64,000 nucleotides of DNA, from contig WLWX01000001.1 of NCBI GenBank assembly GCA_012103375.1, positions 1,354,501 through 1,418,500 of the forward strand. The letters run 5' to 3'. Positions 8,266-17,046 of this stretch are shown one piece after another. The first letter of the stretch is position 1. The number at the start of each line of letters is the position of its first letter. Source of the DNA: Paracoccaceae bacterium. Its GTDB lineage: Bacteria; Pseudomonadota; Alphaproteobacteria; Rhodobacterales; Rhodobacteraceae. A program made the position numbers and the translations under genes. Under the pieces are notes generated by a model. The model was not told the DNA's origin. It searched no databases and saw nothing but the letters and a program-made list of their open reading frames with translations.

Positions 8266-9132
8266 ATGCAAGTTGGTTTTGTCGGGGTGGGGGCGATGGG
8301 CGGCTTGATGGCCGAACATGTGGCCGCGCAGGGCCACGAGGTGGTGGCGTTCGACACCGATTCCGAAGCGCTGGCCGCGGCAACGCAGTCAGACGTAAAG
8401 GTCGCCGCCGACCTGTCCGAGGTTGCGGCCCTCTGTGATGTGGTCATTCTGATGGTCGCTTCTGACGATCAAAGCCGCGCGGTTATCGACGCACTGCTGG
8501 ACCATGGCATGCCCGAAGGCGCGGTTATCGTCGTGGCGGCGACAAACCACCCGAAAACCATGATCAACCTGGCCGCAGTTTGCGCCTATTCCGGCGTTGG
8601 TTTTGTTGATGCGCCGGTGTGTTACGGCCTGCAGGGTGCGACCCATGGCACGCTGATCTCGCTTTGCGGTGGGTCGGCGCAGGACATTGCCAAGGTGCGC
8701 CCGGTGCTGGAGTGCTACAGCCGCTGTGTCGAACACCTTGGCCCCGTGGGCAGCGGGCAATTGGGCAAAACCTGCAACAACATGATGCACTGGGCCGCCT
8801 GCGTGGCGAATTACGAGGTCCTGGAGCTGGCCAAATCCTGTGGCATCGACGCGCAGGAGATGCGCGAGACGCTGTTGAAATGCCCGGCGCGCAATACGAC
8901 GTTGGAACGGTGGGATACATCGAAGTTCACCTGGCACCAGAAGGACATGGATGTCGCGCTGGACCTTGCTCAGCAGGCCGGATTGGCGTTACCTCTGTTT
9001 GGTGCCGTGGACCAGTTGGTCAAGCGCCTTGGCCCTGATCAGGTGCGCCAGTTATTGCACGAGGATCAGGCAGAATACCTTGGCCTGCCGATTGCAGTCC
9101 GGTCCCTGAATGAGGTGACCGGAGAACCGTAA
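8266..9132 (+). CDS. NAD(P)-dependent beta-hydroxyacid dehydrogenase (6-phosphogluconate/3-hydroxyisobutyrate dehydrogenase family)
   Basis: The 288-residue product starts MQVGFVGVGAMGGLMAEHV, a Rossmann fold with the GxGxMGxxMA motif of 3-hydroxyisobutyrate dehydrogenase relatives. It continues with FVDAPVCYG at the substrate loop and GQLGKTCNNMMHW, which carries the conserved catalytic lysine. It should reduce or oxidise a small beta-hydroxy acid with NAD(P); the substrate is unknown. I chose the ATG at 8266, after AAAGGG, over a TTG at 8236. It is first in a plus-strand operon with two cupin genes and tctC, directly downstream of operator A, so a role in the imported acid's pathway is likely. 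Confidence 0.85.
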   Translation: MQVGFVGVGAMGGLMAEHVAAQGHEVVAFDTDSEALAAATQSDVKVAADLSEVAALCDVVILMVASDDQSRAVIDALLDHGMPEGAVIVVAATNHPKTMINLAAVCAYSGVGFVDAPVCYGLQGATHGTLISLCGGSAQDIAKVRPVLECYSRCVEHLGPVGSGQLGKTCNNMMHWAACVANYEVLELAKSCGIDAQEMRETLLKCPARNTTLERWDTSKFTWHQKDMDVALDLAQQAGLALPLFGAVDQLVKRLGPDQVRQLLHEDQAEYLGLPIAVRSLNEVTGEP

Positions 9133-9136
9133 AACT

Positions 9137-9161
9137 GTTCCTTCATGTGAAACGCCGTACC
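9137..9161 (-). promoter_or_regulatory. Operator site B of the proposed IclR regulon
   Basis: On the plus strand this reads GTTCC-N7-GAAAC at 9137-9153 with a third half-site GTACC at 9157-9161. It is the motif in reverse orientation relative to site A. It lies in the 93-base gap between the dehydrogenase gene and the first cupin gene, which suggests an internal regulated promoter for the cupin genes. Confidence 0.55.
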
Positions 9162-9225
9162 GTTGACTGGAATGGTTGCCGCTCGTATCGTTTCAAACAA
9201 CAGCCTATCAGGGGGAGTGTTCGGC

Positions 9226-9804
9226 ATGGCTGATACCGAAGACGACGCAGGCGGCCTTGGCCATAACAGCGAAAAACGCGAAAAAGTCGTGTGGGAACGC
9301 TGGACCAAGAAGCGCACCTTTGTGCGTGCGCTGGAAGGCACCTACAGCCAGATGCGGGATGAGCTTTACGCCCAACCCCGCATCTACAAAACCTCGGACA
9401 TGAAATGGAAGGGCGGGCCGCATAACTTCGGCAAGAAGGTCATCAACCCGCAGGCCAACAAGATCGCCCAATCGATCGAGGCGCATGTCGACGCCTTCGC
9501 GCCGCATGGCTATGGCCAGATCCACGGTCACATGAATTCAGCCGTGTTCTTTGTGCTGAAGGGCAAGGGGCATGACATCCACGATGGCCGCCGGATGGAT
9601 TGGGAAGCGGGCGACGCGCTGATCGTCGAAAACGCCTGCGTGCACCAGCTTCTGAACGACAGCGATGACGAGACTTTCGTGCTGGTCCTCAAGGCCAAGC
9701 CGCTGTTCCTGTTCATGCATATGATCTTTCAGGAAATGGTCGAATTTCCACCCGAAGACCCGGTGCCGGGGCATGAAGATTACGCCCCACCGGCCTCGTT
9801 TTAA
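9226..9804 (+). CDS. Cupin domain protein, subunit 1 of an adjacent cupin pair
   Basis: A 192-residue protein with one cupin domain. GQIHGHMNSAVFFVLKGKGH at about residues 100-120 corresponds to cupin motif 1 (G-X-H-X-H...E), here without the usual Glu, and WEAGDALIVENACVHQLLN to motif 2 with its His. It probably binds a divalent metal in the cytoplasm, and ring-cleavage dioxygenases of the gentisate type are cupins, but no specific function can be assigned. The ATG at 9226 follows GGGGGAG with 8-base spacing, so it is preferred to the longer open frame. It is followed 11 bases later by a second cupin gene, so a two-subunit protein is plausible. Confidence 0.8.
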   Translation: MADTEDDAGGLGHNSEKREKVVWERWTKKRTFVRALEGTYSQMRDELYAQPRIYKTSDMKWKGGPHNFGKKVINPQANKIAQSIEAHVDAFAPHGYGQIHGHMNSAVFFVLKGKGHDIHDGRRMDWEAGDALIVENACVHQLLNDSDDETFVLVLKAKPLFLFMHMIFQEMVEFPPEDPVPGHEDYAPPASF

Positions 9805-9815
9805 GGATCGCGCTC

Positions 9816-10406
9816 ATGGACCCGTCAACTTTCGCAGATGCCATCGAACGCCAGCGCTCCAAACAGGGCGCGCCCGAGGTATCGTTCTACCGTGACGCGC
9901 TGAAAGAATCGCAGAAATTCCGCGCCGAGTACGACCGCCGCCTGAACGTGGTGAAGCACAGCCAGATGCCGCTCGAACGCTCGGCAGATGGCCTGATCAA
10001 GCACATCATCAATGAACGCATGGATACCAAGGAATGCTGCATCGACGCCTATATGCAGTTCCTCGACCCCGGCAAATCCACCGGCACCAGCCGCCATCTG
10101 AGTGAAGAGATCGCCTTCGTCATCGAAGGCACCGGACATGACCTGCATTATGACGTGCATTTCGCCTGCAAGGTCGAGTTTGAGTGGACCTGGGACACCA
10201 CCCCCAAGACCTATGAATGGGGGCCGGGCGATTTCATCTATGTACCGCCCTATGTTGCGCATAAACGCGTTAACACCTCGGACATCGAAGCGCGTATCAT
10301 CGTCTGCAACAGCCGGGTGATGAAGGCCATCGGGCTTGACTGGTTCGACCAGCTGGAACCGGCGGAAGGATTTGAAGACGTGTGGGTGCCACCCGCCGAC
10401 GAATAG
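9816..10406 (+). CDS. Cupin domain protein, subunit 2 of an adjacent cupin pair
   Basis: A 196-residue protein with a single cupin fold. RHLSEEIAFVIEGTGHDLHYD at about residues 95-115 is motif 1, with His and two Glu. YEWGPGDFIYVPPYVAHKRVN is motif 2, with His. Together with the preceding gene, from which it is 11 bases away, it has the make-up of a split bicupin in which each half carries part of the metal site. It sits between the first cupin and tctC in one operon. I propose, as inference only, an aromatic or heteroaromatic dioxygenase or isomerase. Confidence 0.8.
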   Translation: MDPSTFADAIERQRSKQGAPEVSFYRDALKESQKFRAEYDRRLNVVKHSQMPLERSADGLIKHIINERMDTKECCIDAYMQFLDPGKSTGTSRHLSEEIAFVIEGTGHDLHYDVHFACKVEFEWTWDTTPKTYEWGPGDFIYVPPYVAHKRVNTSDIEARIIVCNSRVMKAIGLDWFDQLEPAEGFEDVWVPPADE

Positions 10407-10473
10407 AGTTGTAGCGGGGAACGCCGCACTTAGAATGTGCGTCACCGCCTTGATCGCTGAGGGAGAAGACGCA

Positions 10474-11934
10474 ATGAACAGATTTCTGACAACCACCGTC
10501 CTGGCCTGCGCAATGGCGATGCCCGCCGCTGCGCAGCATTTCGACGGCAAGACGGTGACCTACATCATCGCGACAAATCCGGGCGGCAACTATGACGCCT
10601 ATGGCCGTCTGATCGGGCGGCATCTGGAAGGCAAGCTTGGCGCCGACAAGGTGATCTTCAAGAACCTGCCCGGCGCGGGCCATATCATCGGGGCCAACAC
10701 GCTGTTCGCCTCGGACCCTGACGGCTACACCATCGGGACGTTCAACACCGGCCTGATCTATGCGCAGATATTACAGACCGAAGGCGTGCAGTTTGACCTG
10801 AACGAATTTTCCTGGGTCGGCAAAGCCGCCGCCGATCTTCGCGCCGTCGCGCTTGGCAACGAAGCCGGTATGGAAAGCTTTGAGGATTTGCTGAACAGTG
10901 AGGCGACGGTGAATTTCGCCGCCTCGGGCGTCGGGTCGGCGTCGTTCAATGAAACCAACATGCTGGCCGATGCTTTCGATCTGAACATCAACATCATCCC
11001 CGGCTATCAGGGTAACGAGGGCGAGATGGCGATGCTGCGCGGCGAAGTTGTGGGGCAGGTCGGCTCCAAAGCTTCACTGCAGCCCTTCGTGGATGCCGGC
11101 AGCGGCTTTTTCGCGCTGGTCGTGGGCGAGGCTGAGGGCATCCCCAGCGCCATCGACTATGCCACCAGCGACAAGGCGAAAAGCATCGTCAACCTGATCA
11201 ACGCAAACTCGAACCTGGGCCGTCTGACTGCGGCCCCCCCGGACACGCCGCTGGAAATCCTGGAAGAGCTTCGAGATGCCTATATGGCCGTGATGGAAGA
11301 CCCGGAGTTTCTGGCCGAAGCCGAAAAACTGGGCCTGCCAATCGAAGCCGCACGCGGCGACGAAGTGGCAACGCTGGTCCAGGGCGCGATGCAGCAAAGC
11401 CCGGAAACGGTCGCGATCATTTCGGCGGCGCTGAACGTCGAGATTCCGACCATCAAGGTGACCAGCGACATCCTGGCGCTGAACGACCGCAACAAGGAAG
11501 TCACCTTCATGTCCGGCGATACCCAGGTGATGGGCGAGGTTTCCGGTTCGCGCACCAAGGTCACCGTCAATGGCGAAGCGGCGGAACGTGACGCGCTGGC
11601 CGTGGGGATGAATTGCGAGATTGAATTCGATCCGGCCCATGAGGCCAACGAATTCAAGGTTCTGACCTGCACAGGCCACGCGGCAATGGCCGACGCGGGC
11701 GAAACCATGATGGTCTCGACCGCGATCACCGGCCTTGCGGACGGCAACAAGCAGGTCACATTCGACGCAATGGGCACCGAAACCATGGGCGAGGTGTCGG
11801 GCAAGCGCACCGCCGTGATGGTCGACGGGGCCGAGGCCAAGCGCGACGATCTGGCCGTCGGCATGATGTGCGATTTCGAATATGAAGCGGGCGACGAGAT
11901 CGAATTCAAGGCGGTCAACTGCAAGTCCAACTGA
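10474..11934 (+). CDS. tctC: TctC-type periplasmic solute-binding protein with duplicated C-terminal domain
   Basis: The 486-residue product has a signal peptide (MNRFLTTTVLACAMAMPAAA, cleavage near residue 20) and a TctC-family binding domain to about residue 320, including VTYIIATNPGGNYDAYGRLIG and FASDPDGYTIG. It then carries two tandem repeats of about 75 residues, at roughly 324-403 and 412-486. Each holds the pattern VTF...MGEVSG.RT...V.G.....D.LAVGM.C and ends F.....C. TctC proteins are usually about 320 residues, so this tail is unusual. It captures a carboxylate in the periplasm for TctAB. ATG 10474 follows GGGAGAA. Confidence 0.88.
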   Translation: MNRFLTTTVLACAMAMPAAAQHFDGKTVTYIIATNPGGNYDAYGRLIGRHLEGKLGADKVIFKNLPGAGHIIGANTLFASDPDGYTIGTFNTGLIYAQILQTEGVQFDLNEFSWVGKAAADLRAVALGNEAGMESFEDLLNSEATVNFAASGVGSASFNETNMLADAFDLNINIIPGYQGNEGEMAMLRGEVVGQVGSKASLQPFVDAGSGFFALVVGEAEGIPSAIDYATSDKAKSIVNLINANSNLGRLTAAPPDTPLEILEELRDAYMAVMEDPEFLAEAEKLGLPIEAARGDEVATLVQGAMQQSPETVAIISAALNVEIPTIKVTSDILALNDRNKEVTFMSGDTQVMGEVSGSRTKVTVNGEAAERDALAVGMNCEIEFDPAHEANEFKVLTCTGHAAMADAGETMMVSTAITGLADGNKQVTFDAMGTETMGEVSGKRTAVMVDGAEAKRDDLAVGMMCDFEYEAGDEIEFKAVNCKSN

Positions 11935-11954
11935 TCGACCTGCGATAAATCCTG

Positions 11955-11983
11955 ACGGGCGGGGCGCAAGCCTCGCCCGTTTT
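11955..11983. terminator. Intrinsic terminator between convergent genes
   Basis: An 11-bp stem (ACGGGCGGGGC pairing with GCCTCGCCCGT, one mismatch) around a GCAA loop is followed by TTTT at 11980-11983. It lies 20 bases after the tctC stop and abuts the stop of the convergent ankyrin gene. Confidence 0.75.
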
Positions 11984-12651
11984 CATTCGCCCCGGATTAT
12001 CCCGGCGATTTCGGAAAACCCATAGGCCTCGGCCAATTCCAGCGGGGTGCGCCCGCTGCGGTCGGTGATCGACCGGTCGGCACCGGCTTCGACCAGCGCG
12101 CGGACCGTTTCGATATGGTCCGGTCCGCCGTCACCCAGTACCACAGCCTCGATCAGCGCGGTCCAGTTCAGGTTGTTGACGTGGTCCAGCGGCGCGCCTG
12201 CGGCGATCAGGCGTTTCACCACCTCGACGTGGCCCAGATGCGCCGCCGCGATCAATGCGGTGCCGTCATAGGGGCTGGTCATCAGACCGGGATCATTTCC
12301 CAATGCGATGGCCGCCGACATGGTGTCGGGATCGTTGGCAACGGCGGCAATCGTCACCGCGTCATAAGCTTGATGTTCCAGCGCGTTCATGTCTGCCCCG
12401 GCTTCGGCCAGCGCGCGCAAGGCGTCGGTCGCCCCGGCAAAGGCCGCGACATGGACTGCGGTACGCCCGGCGCTGTCGCGCGCCTCTAACGCGGCACCCG
12501 CGGCCACCAACTGGCGAATGGCCGCCGCATCGTCGGTTTGCGCCGCCTGATGCAGACCCGCATAGGCCGCGATTTCGCTTGTGCTGGGCGGCACCTGCGC
12601 GAGCGACGGCGCGGCGAGGCTGATCAACAGAAGGAACAGGGCAAGGCGCAT
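11983..12651 (-). CDS. Ankyrin-repeat protein with signal peptide
   Basis: A 222-residue protein with a clear signal peptide (MRLALFLLLISLAAPSLAQ) followed by about five ankyrin repeats, for example GRTAVHVAAFAGATDALRAL, DGTALIAAAHLGHVEVVKRL and GRTPLELAEAYGFSEIAGII. Ankyrin repeats mediate protein-protein contacts, and export implies a periplasmic role. It is the last minus-strand gene before the tctC terminator and probably independent of the catabolic genes. Confidence 0.88.
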   Translation of the reverse strand: MRLALFLLLISLAAPSLAQVPPSTSEIAAYAGLHQAAQTDDAAAIRQLVAAGAALEARDSAGRTAVHVAAFAGATDALRALAEAGADMNALEHQAYDAVTIAAVANDPDTMSAAIALGNDPGLMTSPYDGTALIAAAHLGHVEVVKRLIAAGAPLDHVNNLNWTALIEAVVLGDGGPDHIETVRALVEAGADRSITDRSGRTPLELAEAYGFSEIAGIIRGE

Positions 12652-12737
12652 GGGGAGGACGCTGTCACGCCGCCGGACGCGCGCGCAAGCCCGTTAAACC
12701 GATCGTGATCGCCGGCGCCAACCCGGGCGGCCCTGTG

Positions 12738-13790
12738 TTAACCCACGCGCCGCTCGCCCTGATTATCTGCCAATCTGGCATCAACGCGCGCCACAATCGC
12801 GTCCACCGCGTCATTCTGCATGCCGCGCGTGGCCGCCACGGCTTGCACCAACCTGTCGACCCGTTCGATGCGCGCTACGCCGGCATCAATGGCGCGCGCG
12901 ACCGATGACGGCTTCAGCAGGCTTTCAGCGGCGCGGGCGTATTTGTCGAAGGGCACCTGATCGTCGGGCGATGCGCCCAGATCACGCACCAGCGCCTCGA
13001 CCCAGCCATAGATGCGGGCGGATTGGTCCAGGTTGTCATGCACCGCTTCGCGGATCGGGCGTGCAGCGCCATCGGTCACACACCGATAATTGCCGGTCAT
13101 CACCATGCTCCATTTCGCCAATGGCACGAAGATCGACGCGTTGAGCCGCAGTTTCACCGGCACGTCTTTCCCGTCCAGGGTTACGGCGTCAATCTCGGCC
13201 TCTAACTGGCGCAGCAGCGCGGTATGGGCGGGATCGGCAAAGGGGGCAGCCTTGAAGTTGGTCGGCAGGCCGACATGCACGAGGTTCGGTTTTTCGTCCG
13301 GCGGGCGAAACGCCTGTGGGTCAGGGCTGCACAGTGACATCAGGCCGGGATCGAACCCGTCCCAGACGGAAATATCGGTGTAACAGCCGTGCAGCGCCGC
13401 AGGCGGCAGCCCGTCGATCCGTGCCAGATAGGGCGGCGGGGGCATGTTCATCACCGACAGGACCGGCTTGCCCGCGCGGGCGATCCGCGCCATCAGCGCC
13501 TTCACCTCCGGGGCGCTGTACTGCGGTTCGGCCATGGCAAGGCAGACCAGATCGTACTCCGCAGGTGTGACGTCGCCCGGCACCATGGCGCGCAGTTTTC
13601 CCGGCTGCCCGGTCGAGCGGATCAGACGGGGCGAATCCTCGCCCCGCAGCGCCAGGCGCAGCACCGTGCCTTCGGCATTGATCAGCGCTGCACCGGGACG
13701 CTGACAGACCAGCGTGGCGTCATGGCCCGCCATCAGGAATTTCGTCGACAGCAGCGATCCGTAGGACGCCCCCAGTATCAGGATATTCAT
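12738..13790 (-). CDS. Ketopantoate reductase (PanE/ApbA)-family oxidoreductase
   Basis: The 350-residue product begins MNILILGASYGSLLSTKFLMAGH, a Rossmann fold in the position and pattern of PanE/ApbA proteins. An all-helical C-terminal half contains KLRLNASIFVPLAKWSMVM and ends in a helix bundle. PanE reduces 2-dehydropantoate with NADPH, but the glycine motif is atypical and it is more likely a catabolic paralogue. It follows the broken TPP-enzyme gene on the same strand after 165 bases. A PanB-like gene lies in the divergent arm of the same cluster. Confidence 0.75.
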   Translation of the reverse strand: MNILILGASYGSLLSTKFLMAGHDATLVCQRPGAALINAEGTVLRLALRGEDSPRLIRSTGQPGKLRAMVPGDVTPAEYDLVCLAMAEPQYSAPEVKALMARIARAGKPVLSVMNMPPPPYLARIDGLPPAALHGCYTDISVWDGFDPGLMSLCSPDPQAFRPPDEKPNLVHVGLPTNFKAAPFADPAHTALLRQLEAEIDAVTLDGKDVPVKLRLNASIFVPLAKWSMVMTGNYRCVTDGAARPIREAVHDNLDQSARIYGWVEALVRDLGASPDDQVPFDKYARAAESLLKPSSVARAIDAGVARIERVDRLVQAVAATRGMQNDAVDAIVARVDARLADNQGERRVG

Positions 13791-13955
13791 TGCAGACTCC
13801 GTACTTTTTCCAAATCCGATCCAATTACGATTTGGTATGGCCCTGTTGCGCGAATCAGGTAGCGGATTCCGACGAAACCTCAGTATGCACTGGCATCCTG
13901 ACAATTTTGCATCATTTTTGGATCTATATTGGCACAGGAAGTGATCGATTTTGGT

Positions 13956-15928
13956 CTATCTGTGCTGCGTAATGACATCGACCAGCGCCGGTTTACCGGA
14001 TTTCACGACTTTCAGCGCGCGTCGGATCGCCGGGGCCACGGCTGCGGGCGAGTCAATCGGCCCTTCGGCCCACATGCCCATGCCTTGCGCAATGGTGGCA
14101 AAATCCGGTTCCGGGCCAGAGATATCCATGCCGATATGCGCGCGCCCCTCGTCAGTGCCACGCGCGCGGGCCATGCGGATCTGATGGTGCCAGTCGTTAT
14201 AATAAGCGCGGTTGTTGAACATCACGATCAGCAGCGGGATCTCATGCTTGGCGGCTGTCCACAGCGCGCCTGCGTCGAACATCAGGTCACCGTCGGGCTG
14301 CAGCGCAACGACCACTTTGTCGCTGCCTTTGTGCGCCAGCGCCACCCCCAGCGAGATGCCGATCTGGGTCGAGGTGCCAAGCCCCTTGCCGGGATGACGG
14401 TGAGGGCATCGAAATCCCACAGCTTGCGGGTCCATTGGCGCAATGTGCCCGAGCCGAGCACCCAGTCTTCGTCGCGGATGACATCCCACACTTCCTGCGC
14501 AAGCCGCGCGGTGGTCAGGGGGCTGGCATCCCGGTCGGTTTGGGCCTGTTCAGCCCATCGCGCGAAATTTTCGGCGTGGCGTGACGCAATGGTCGATTTA
14601 CGCGCCTCGACCCGGTCGGCCAGCGCCGCATCGTCGGCCAGCCGCGCCCGCGCGACCTCAATCATCTGCGGCATGGCCAGGCGTGGATCGCCAAGCGCGC
14701 TAAGCCTTTTGGGCAGAGACCGGCCATAATCCAGCGACCAGCTTGAAATCCCGGTTTCGTGGAACCCGACCTCCATCCACTCACAGCCCTCGGCCAAAAA
14801 CGACTCAACCCGGCGGGTGGTGCTGTCCAGCTTCGCAGTCGCCTTTTCCCAATCCACAACATCCAGCGCCAGGATCGCGTCCGCCTTGGCCAGCGCGTCC
14901 GTGTCCATCGACAGGTTCTGCGGGTGCCGGTTGGGAAAGCACAGGGCCGAGTTCACATCCCAGACCGCAACGCCCAACAGCTCGGCCAGTTCCACCAGCT
15001 TTTCAAAATTGCCCGGCTGGCGCCCGGTGAATTCGGCCATGATATAGGGGCGTTCCGCCGTCAACAGCCGGTCGACAATTTGTGCCAGAACGCCTGGGTC
15101 GGCGGCCATCGGGGCAGGGGCTTTGGCCGTATCAGGCCCCGGTATCGCCACCTCATCCGTCAGCGGTGTTTCCTGAAGCAACGCGTCATAGCACAGGTAA
15201 ACCGGACCAGCCGGTTCGCAGACCATTGCTGACCAGGCGCGCTGGAAACTGTCGGTGACACCATGGATCGTGTGTGGCTGATTGTGTTGAAAAACTCCGT
15301 TTTAGGGCCTGAACGATGATTTTTCTTTCCATGCAGCCCGATCCTAAATTTTTGGCGCGGGGGTCGGCCCAAATCGCCTACATGCGCTCACGCGCAGCCA
15401 TGCGCTGTCTCGTGGTCAAAGCTTTCCGACTATTTCGCTTCATAGGTTTTCGCAAGAAATCCGCGACGCTCTGATTTCGGAGTTTTTCAACACAATCGGC
15501 TGATAGTCGAACTTGGTAAAATCACGCACCGCATCGCCCTGGCTTTGCGCCGTGTGATGCCAATCCGACCGGGGCCGCCGTTTGCTTTCGTCCATCGGCC
15601 CCGTCGCGCCGATCACCAAAACCGGGGCGCGATCCGTATGGGCATAATAAATCGCCATTTGCCCATGCAGCAGCCCGACCAGATCATGCAGGATACAGGC
15701 CATCGGCTTGCCCGTCGCCTTGGCATAGCCATGGGCGATCTGCACGGCCGTATTCTCGTGCTGGCAGACCAGCACCTCGGGTGCGTTGTCGCCATAGTTC
15801 ACGATGCTGTCGTGCAGCCCGCGAAAACTCGCGCCCGGATTGATGGCGACATAGGGAACGTCATAGGCCTGCAGCAGGTCGACGATGACGTCGGATTGAT
15901 ACTTCTGATACTCGGGCGGGACGGGCAT
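13956..15928 (-). pseudogene. Thiamine-diphosphate enzyme (acetolactate synthase/benzoylformate decarboxylase type), broken by a MITE and a frameshift
   Basis: The N-terminal part from ATG 15928 (YQKYQSDVIVDLLQAYDVPY, then VCQHENTAVQIAHGYAKATG with the conserved Glu that activates TPP) runs to FDYQPI, where the 218-bp MITE enters and brings a stop after about 16 foreign residues. Beyond the MITE the frame resumes (HGVTDSFQRAWSAM) and continues to WDFDALTVIP. One base then appears missing in a G run near 14391-14393, and the rest (GKGLGTSTQIGISLGVALAH, ALQPDGDLMFDAGALW with the TPP-binding GDG-type motif, FNNRAYYNDWHHQ) is in another frame. Intact, it would be about 580 residues, a ThDP-dependent decarboxylase or ligase of unknown substrate. 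Confidence 0.88.
15280..15497. mobile_element. 218-bp MITE-like element, copy 1
   Basis: Perfect 20-bp terminal inverted repeats (GATTGTGTTGAAAAACTCCG and its complement) bound a 218-bp non-coding element flanked by GGCT at 15276-15279 and 15498-15501. Removing the element and one GGCT restores the TPP-enzyme reading frame exactly (FDYQPI joined to HTIHGVTD). The sequence is identical to copies at 24339-24556 and, inverted, 31524-31741. It encodes no transposase, so it must be moved by a related element elsewhere; I cannot assign the family. Confidence 0.93.
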
Positions 15929-15946
15929 GGGGGTACTCCGGCGGGG

Positions 15947-16459
15947 TTAGGGGGCGGCCTGCCCGAATGTGGTGATCAGCCCGACCAGCATGGCCAGCAC
16001 GCCAGCGATGAACGGGATCACCGCGACCGAGGCGATGCGCAGCCGGAAAAACGACGCGCCAACCAGTGGCAGTTCGAATATCAGGATACGGTGCACTGCG
16101 AAAATACTCCAGGACGTAAGGAAGGTGATTAACGCCGGGGTCGAGGCACCGGCCTTGGCAAACACCGCCGCGATCGCGAAAGAGATCACCGGCCCCGAGG
16201 GCACCATCAGTCCCGCAGCCGCCGCAACAGGCAAGGCCAGCAATCCGGCGTCGGGGCCAAGCGGACCCGCGATCAACTGTTTCGGGATCAGCGTCGCGAC
16301 GAACCCGGCCCCGACAAGGGCGCACAGCATGCGCGGCACCAGCTTGGCGAATTGTTCAGCGAAGCGTTTGACCACCGGGGCGGCGTCCTGACGGCGGACC
16401 ACAGCCACGTTCACAAGGATGACCAACAGGCCAAGCAGGGCTGCGAGGCCAATGCTCAT
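15947..16459 (-). CDS. Permease half (second of a two-gene membrane transporter)
   Basis: A 170-residue protein with about five hydrophobic segments, starting MSIGLAALLGLLVILVNVAVV. The motif GPVISFAIAAVFAKAGAS followed by SWSIFAVHRILIFELPL parallels GGPASAYALLAVLAGSGADRGA and AWGTLGLQRILVWDVPF in the gene immediately upstream, so the two look like the two halves of a permease resembling the YraQ/ArsP-type (DUF318) family. The starts and stops overlap by 4 bases, implying coupled translation. The substrate is unknown; the neighbours suggest metal or pathway-intermediate transport. Confidence 0.65.
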   Translation of the reverse strand: MSIGLAALLGLLVILVNVAVVRRQDAAPVVKRFAEQFAKLVPRMLCALVGAGFVATLIPKQLIAGPLGPDAGLLALPVAAAAGLMVPSGPVISFAIAAVFAKAGASTPALITFLTSWSIFAVHRILIFELPLVGASFFRLRIASVAVIPFIAGVLAMLVGLITTFGQAAP

Positions 16460-17034
16460 TGGCTTGGATCCTTCACCGTCAGCTGCATCGGCAATCGCCG
16501 CGCGATCAGACCGGCGATAATTGGCAGTGACATGCTGATCGCGAACCGCATGATGGCGAATTCGGGTCCCATGAAGGGCACGTCCCAGACCAGGATGCGC
16601 TGCAACCCCAGCGTCCCCCAGGCGGTGATATAGGCCACCATCGCGCCCCTGTCGGCGCCGGACCCTGCCAGGACCGCCAGTAACGCATAGGCCGACGCCG
16701 GACCGCCCGGCGTGATGGTTCCCGCGACACTTGCGATCAGCAATCCGCGCAGCCCGGATTCGGATCCGACCAGTGCCGAGATCCTGTCGCGCGGGATCAG
16801 AAACCAGATCAGCGCCGCGATCGAGACTGCGATCACCACCCGGGGCAGCACATTGGTCACCAGATCCAGATCGCCCCAAAGCGCCGCGACAAAGGCATCA
16901 TGTCCGCGCAGCACATAGCTCAGCGAGCCCGTTACAACGGCGAAGCCCAGAAATCCGAAGAAACTGCGCCCGAAGCCGTCACGCAATACACTGCGGCGCC
17001 AATCCGGGTCGTGCAGGAAATCGAACCCAGCCAC
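16456..17034 (-). CDS. Permease half (first of a two-gene membrane transporter)
   Basis: A 192-residue membrane protein with a GTG start (AGFDFLHDPDWRRSVLRDG) and at least five hydrophobic segments. The conserved-looking stretch TITPGGPASAYALLAVLAGSG followed by AYITAWGTLGLQRILVWDVPF resembles the duplicated core of DUF318/ArsP-type permeases. It overlaps the next gene by 4 bases and follows the histidine-rich protein gene by 12 bases, which places it in the long minus-strand operon running from operator C. No substrate can be assigned. Confidence 0.65.
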   Translation of the reverse strand: MAGFDFLHDPDWRRSVLRDGFGRSFFGFLGFAVVTGSLSYVLRGHDAFVAALWGDLDLVTNVLPRVVIAVSIAALIWFLIPRDRISALVGSESGLRGLLIASVAGTITPGGPASAYALLAVLAGSGADRGAMVAYITAWGTLGLQRILVWDVPFMGPEFAIMRFAISMSLPIIAGLIARRLPMQLTVKDPSQ

Positions 17035-17046
17035 CCGCGCCGCGCC

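Noticed and set aside
13929..14729. Plus-strand open frame of 266 codons
   Set aside because: Antisense to the broken TPP-enzyme gene whose motifs are unmistakable on the minus strand.
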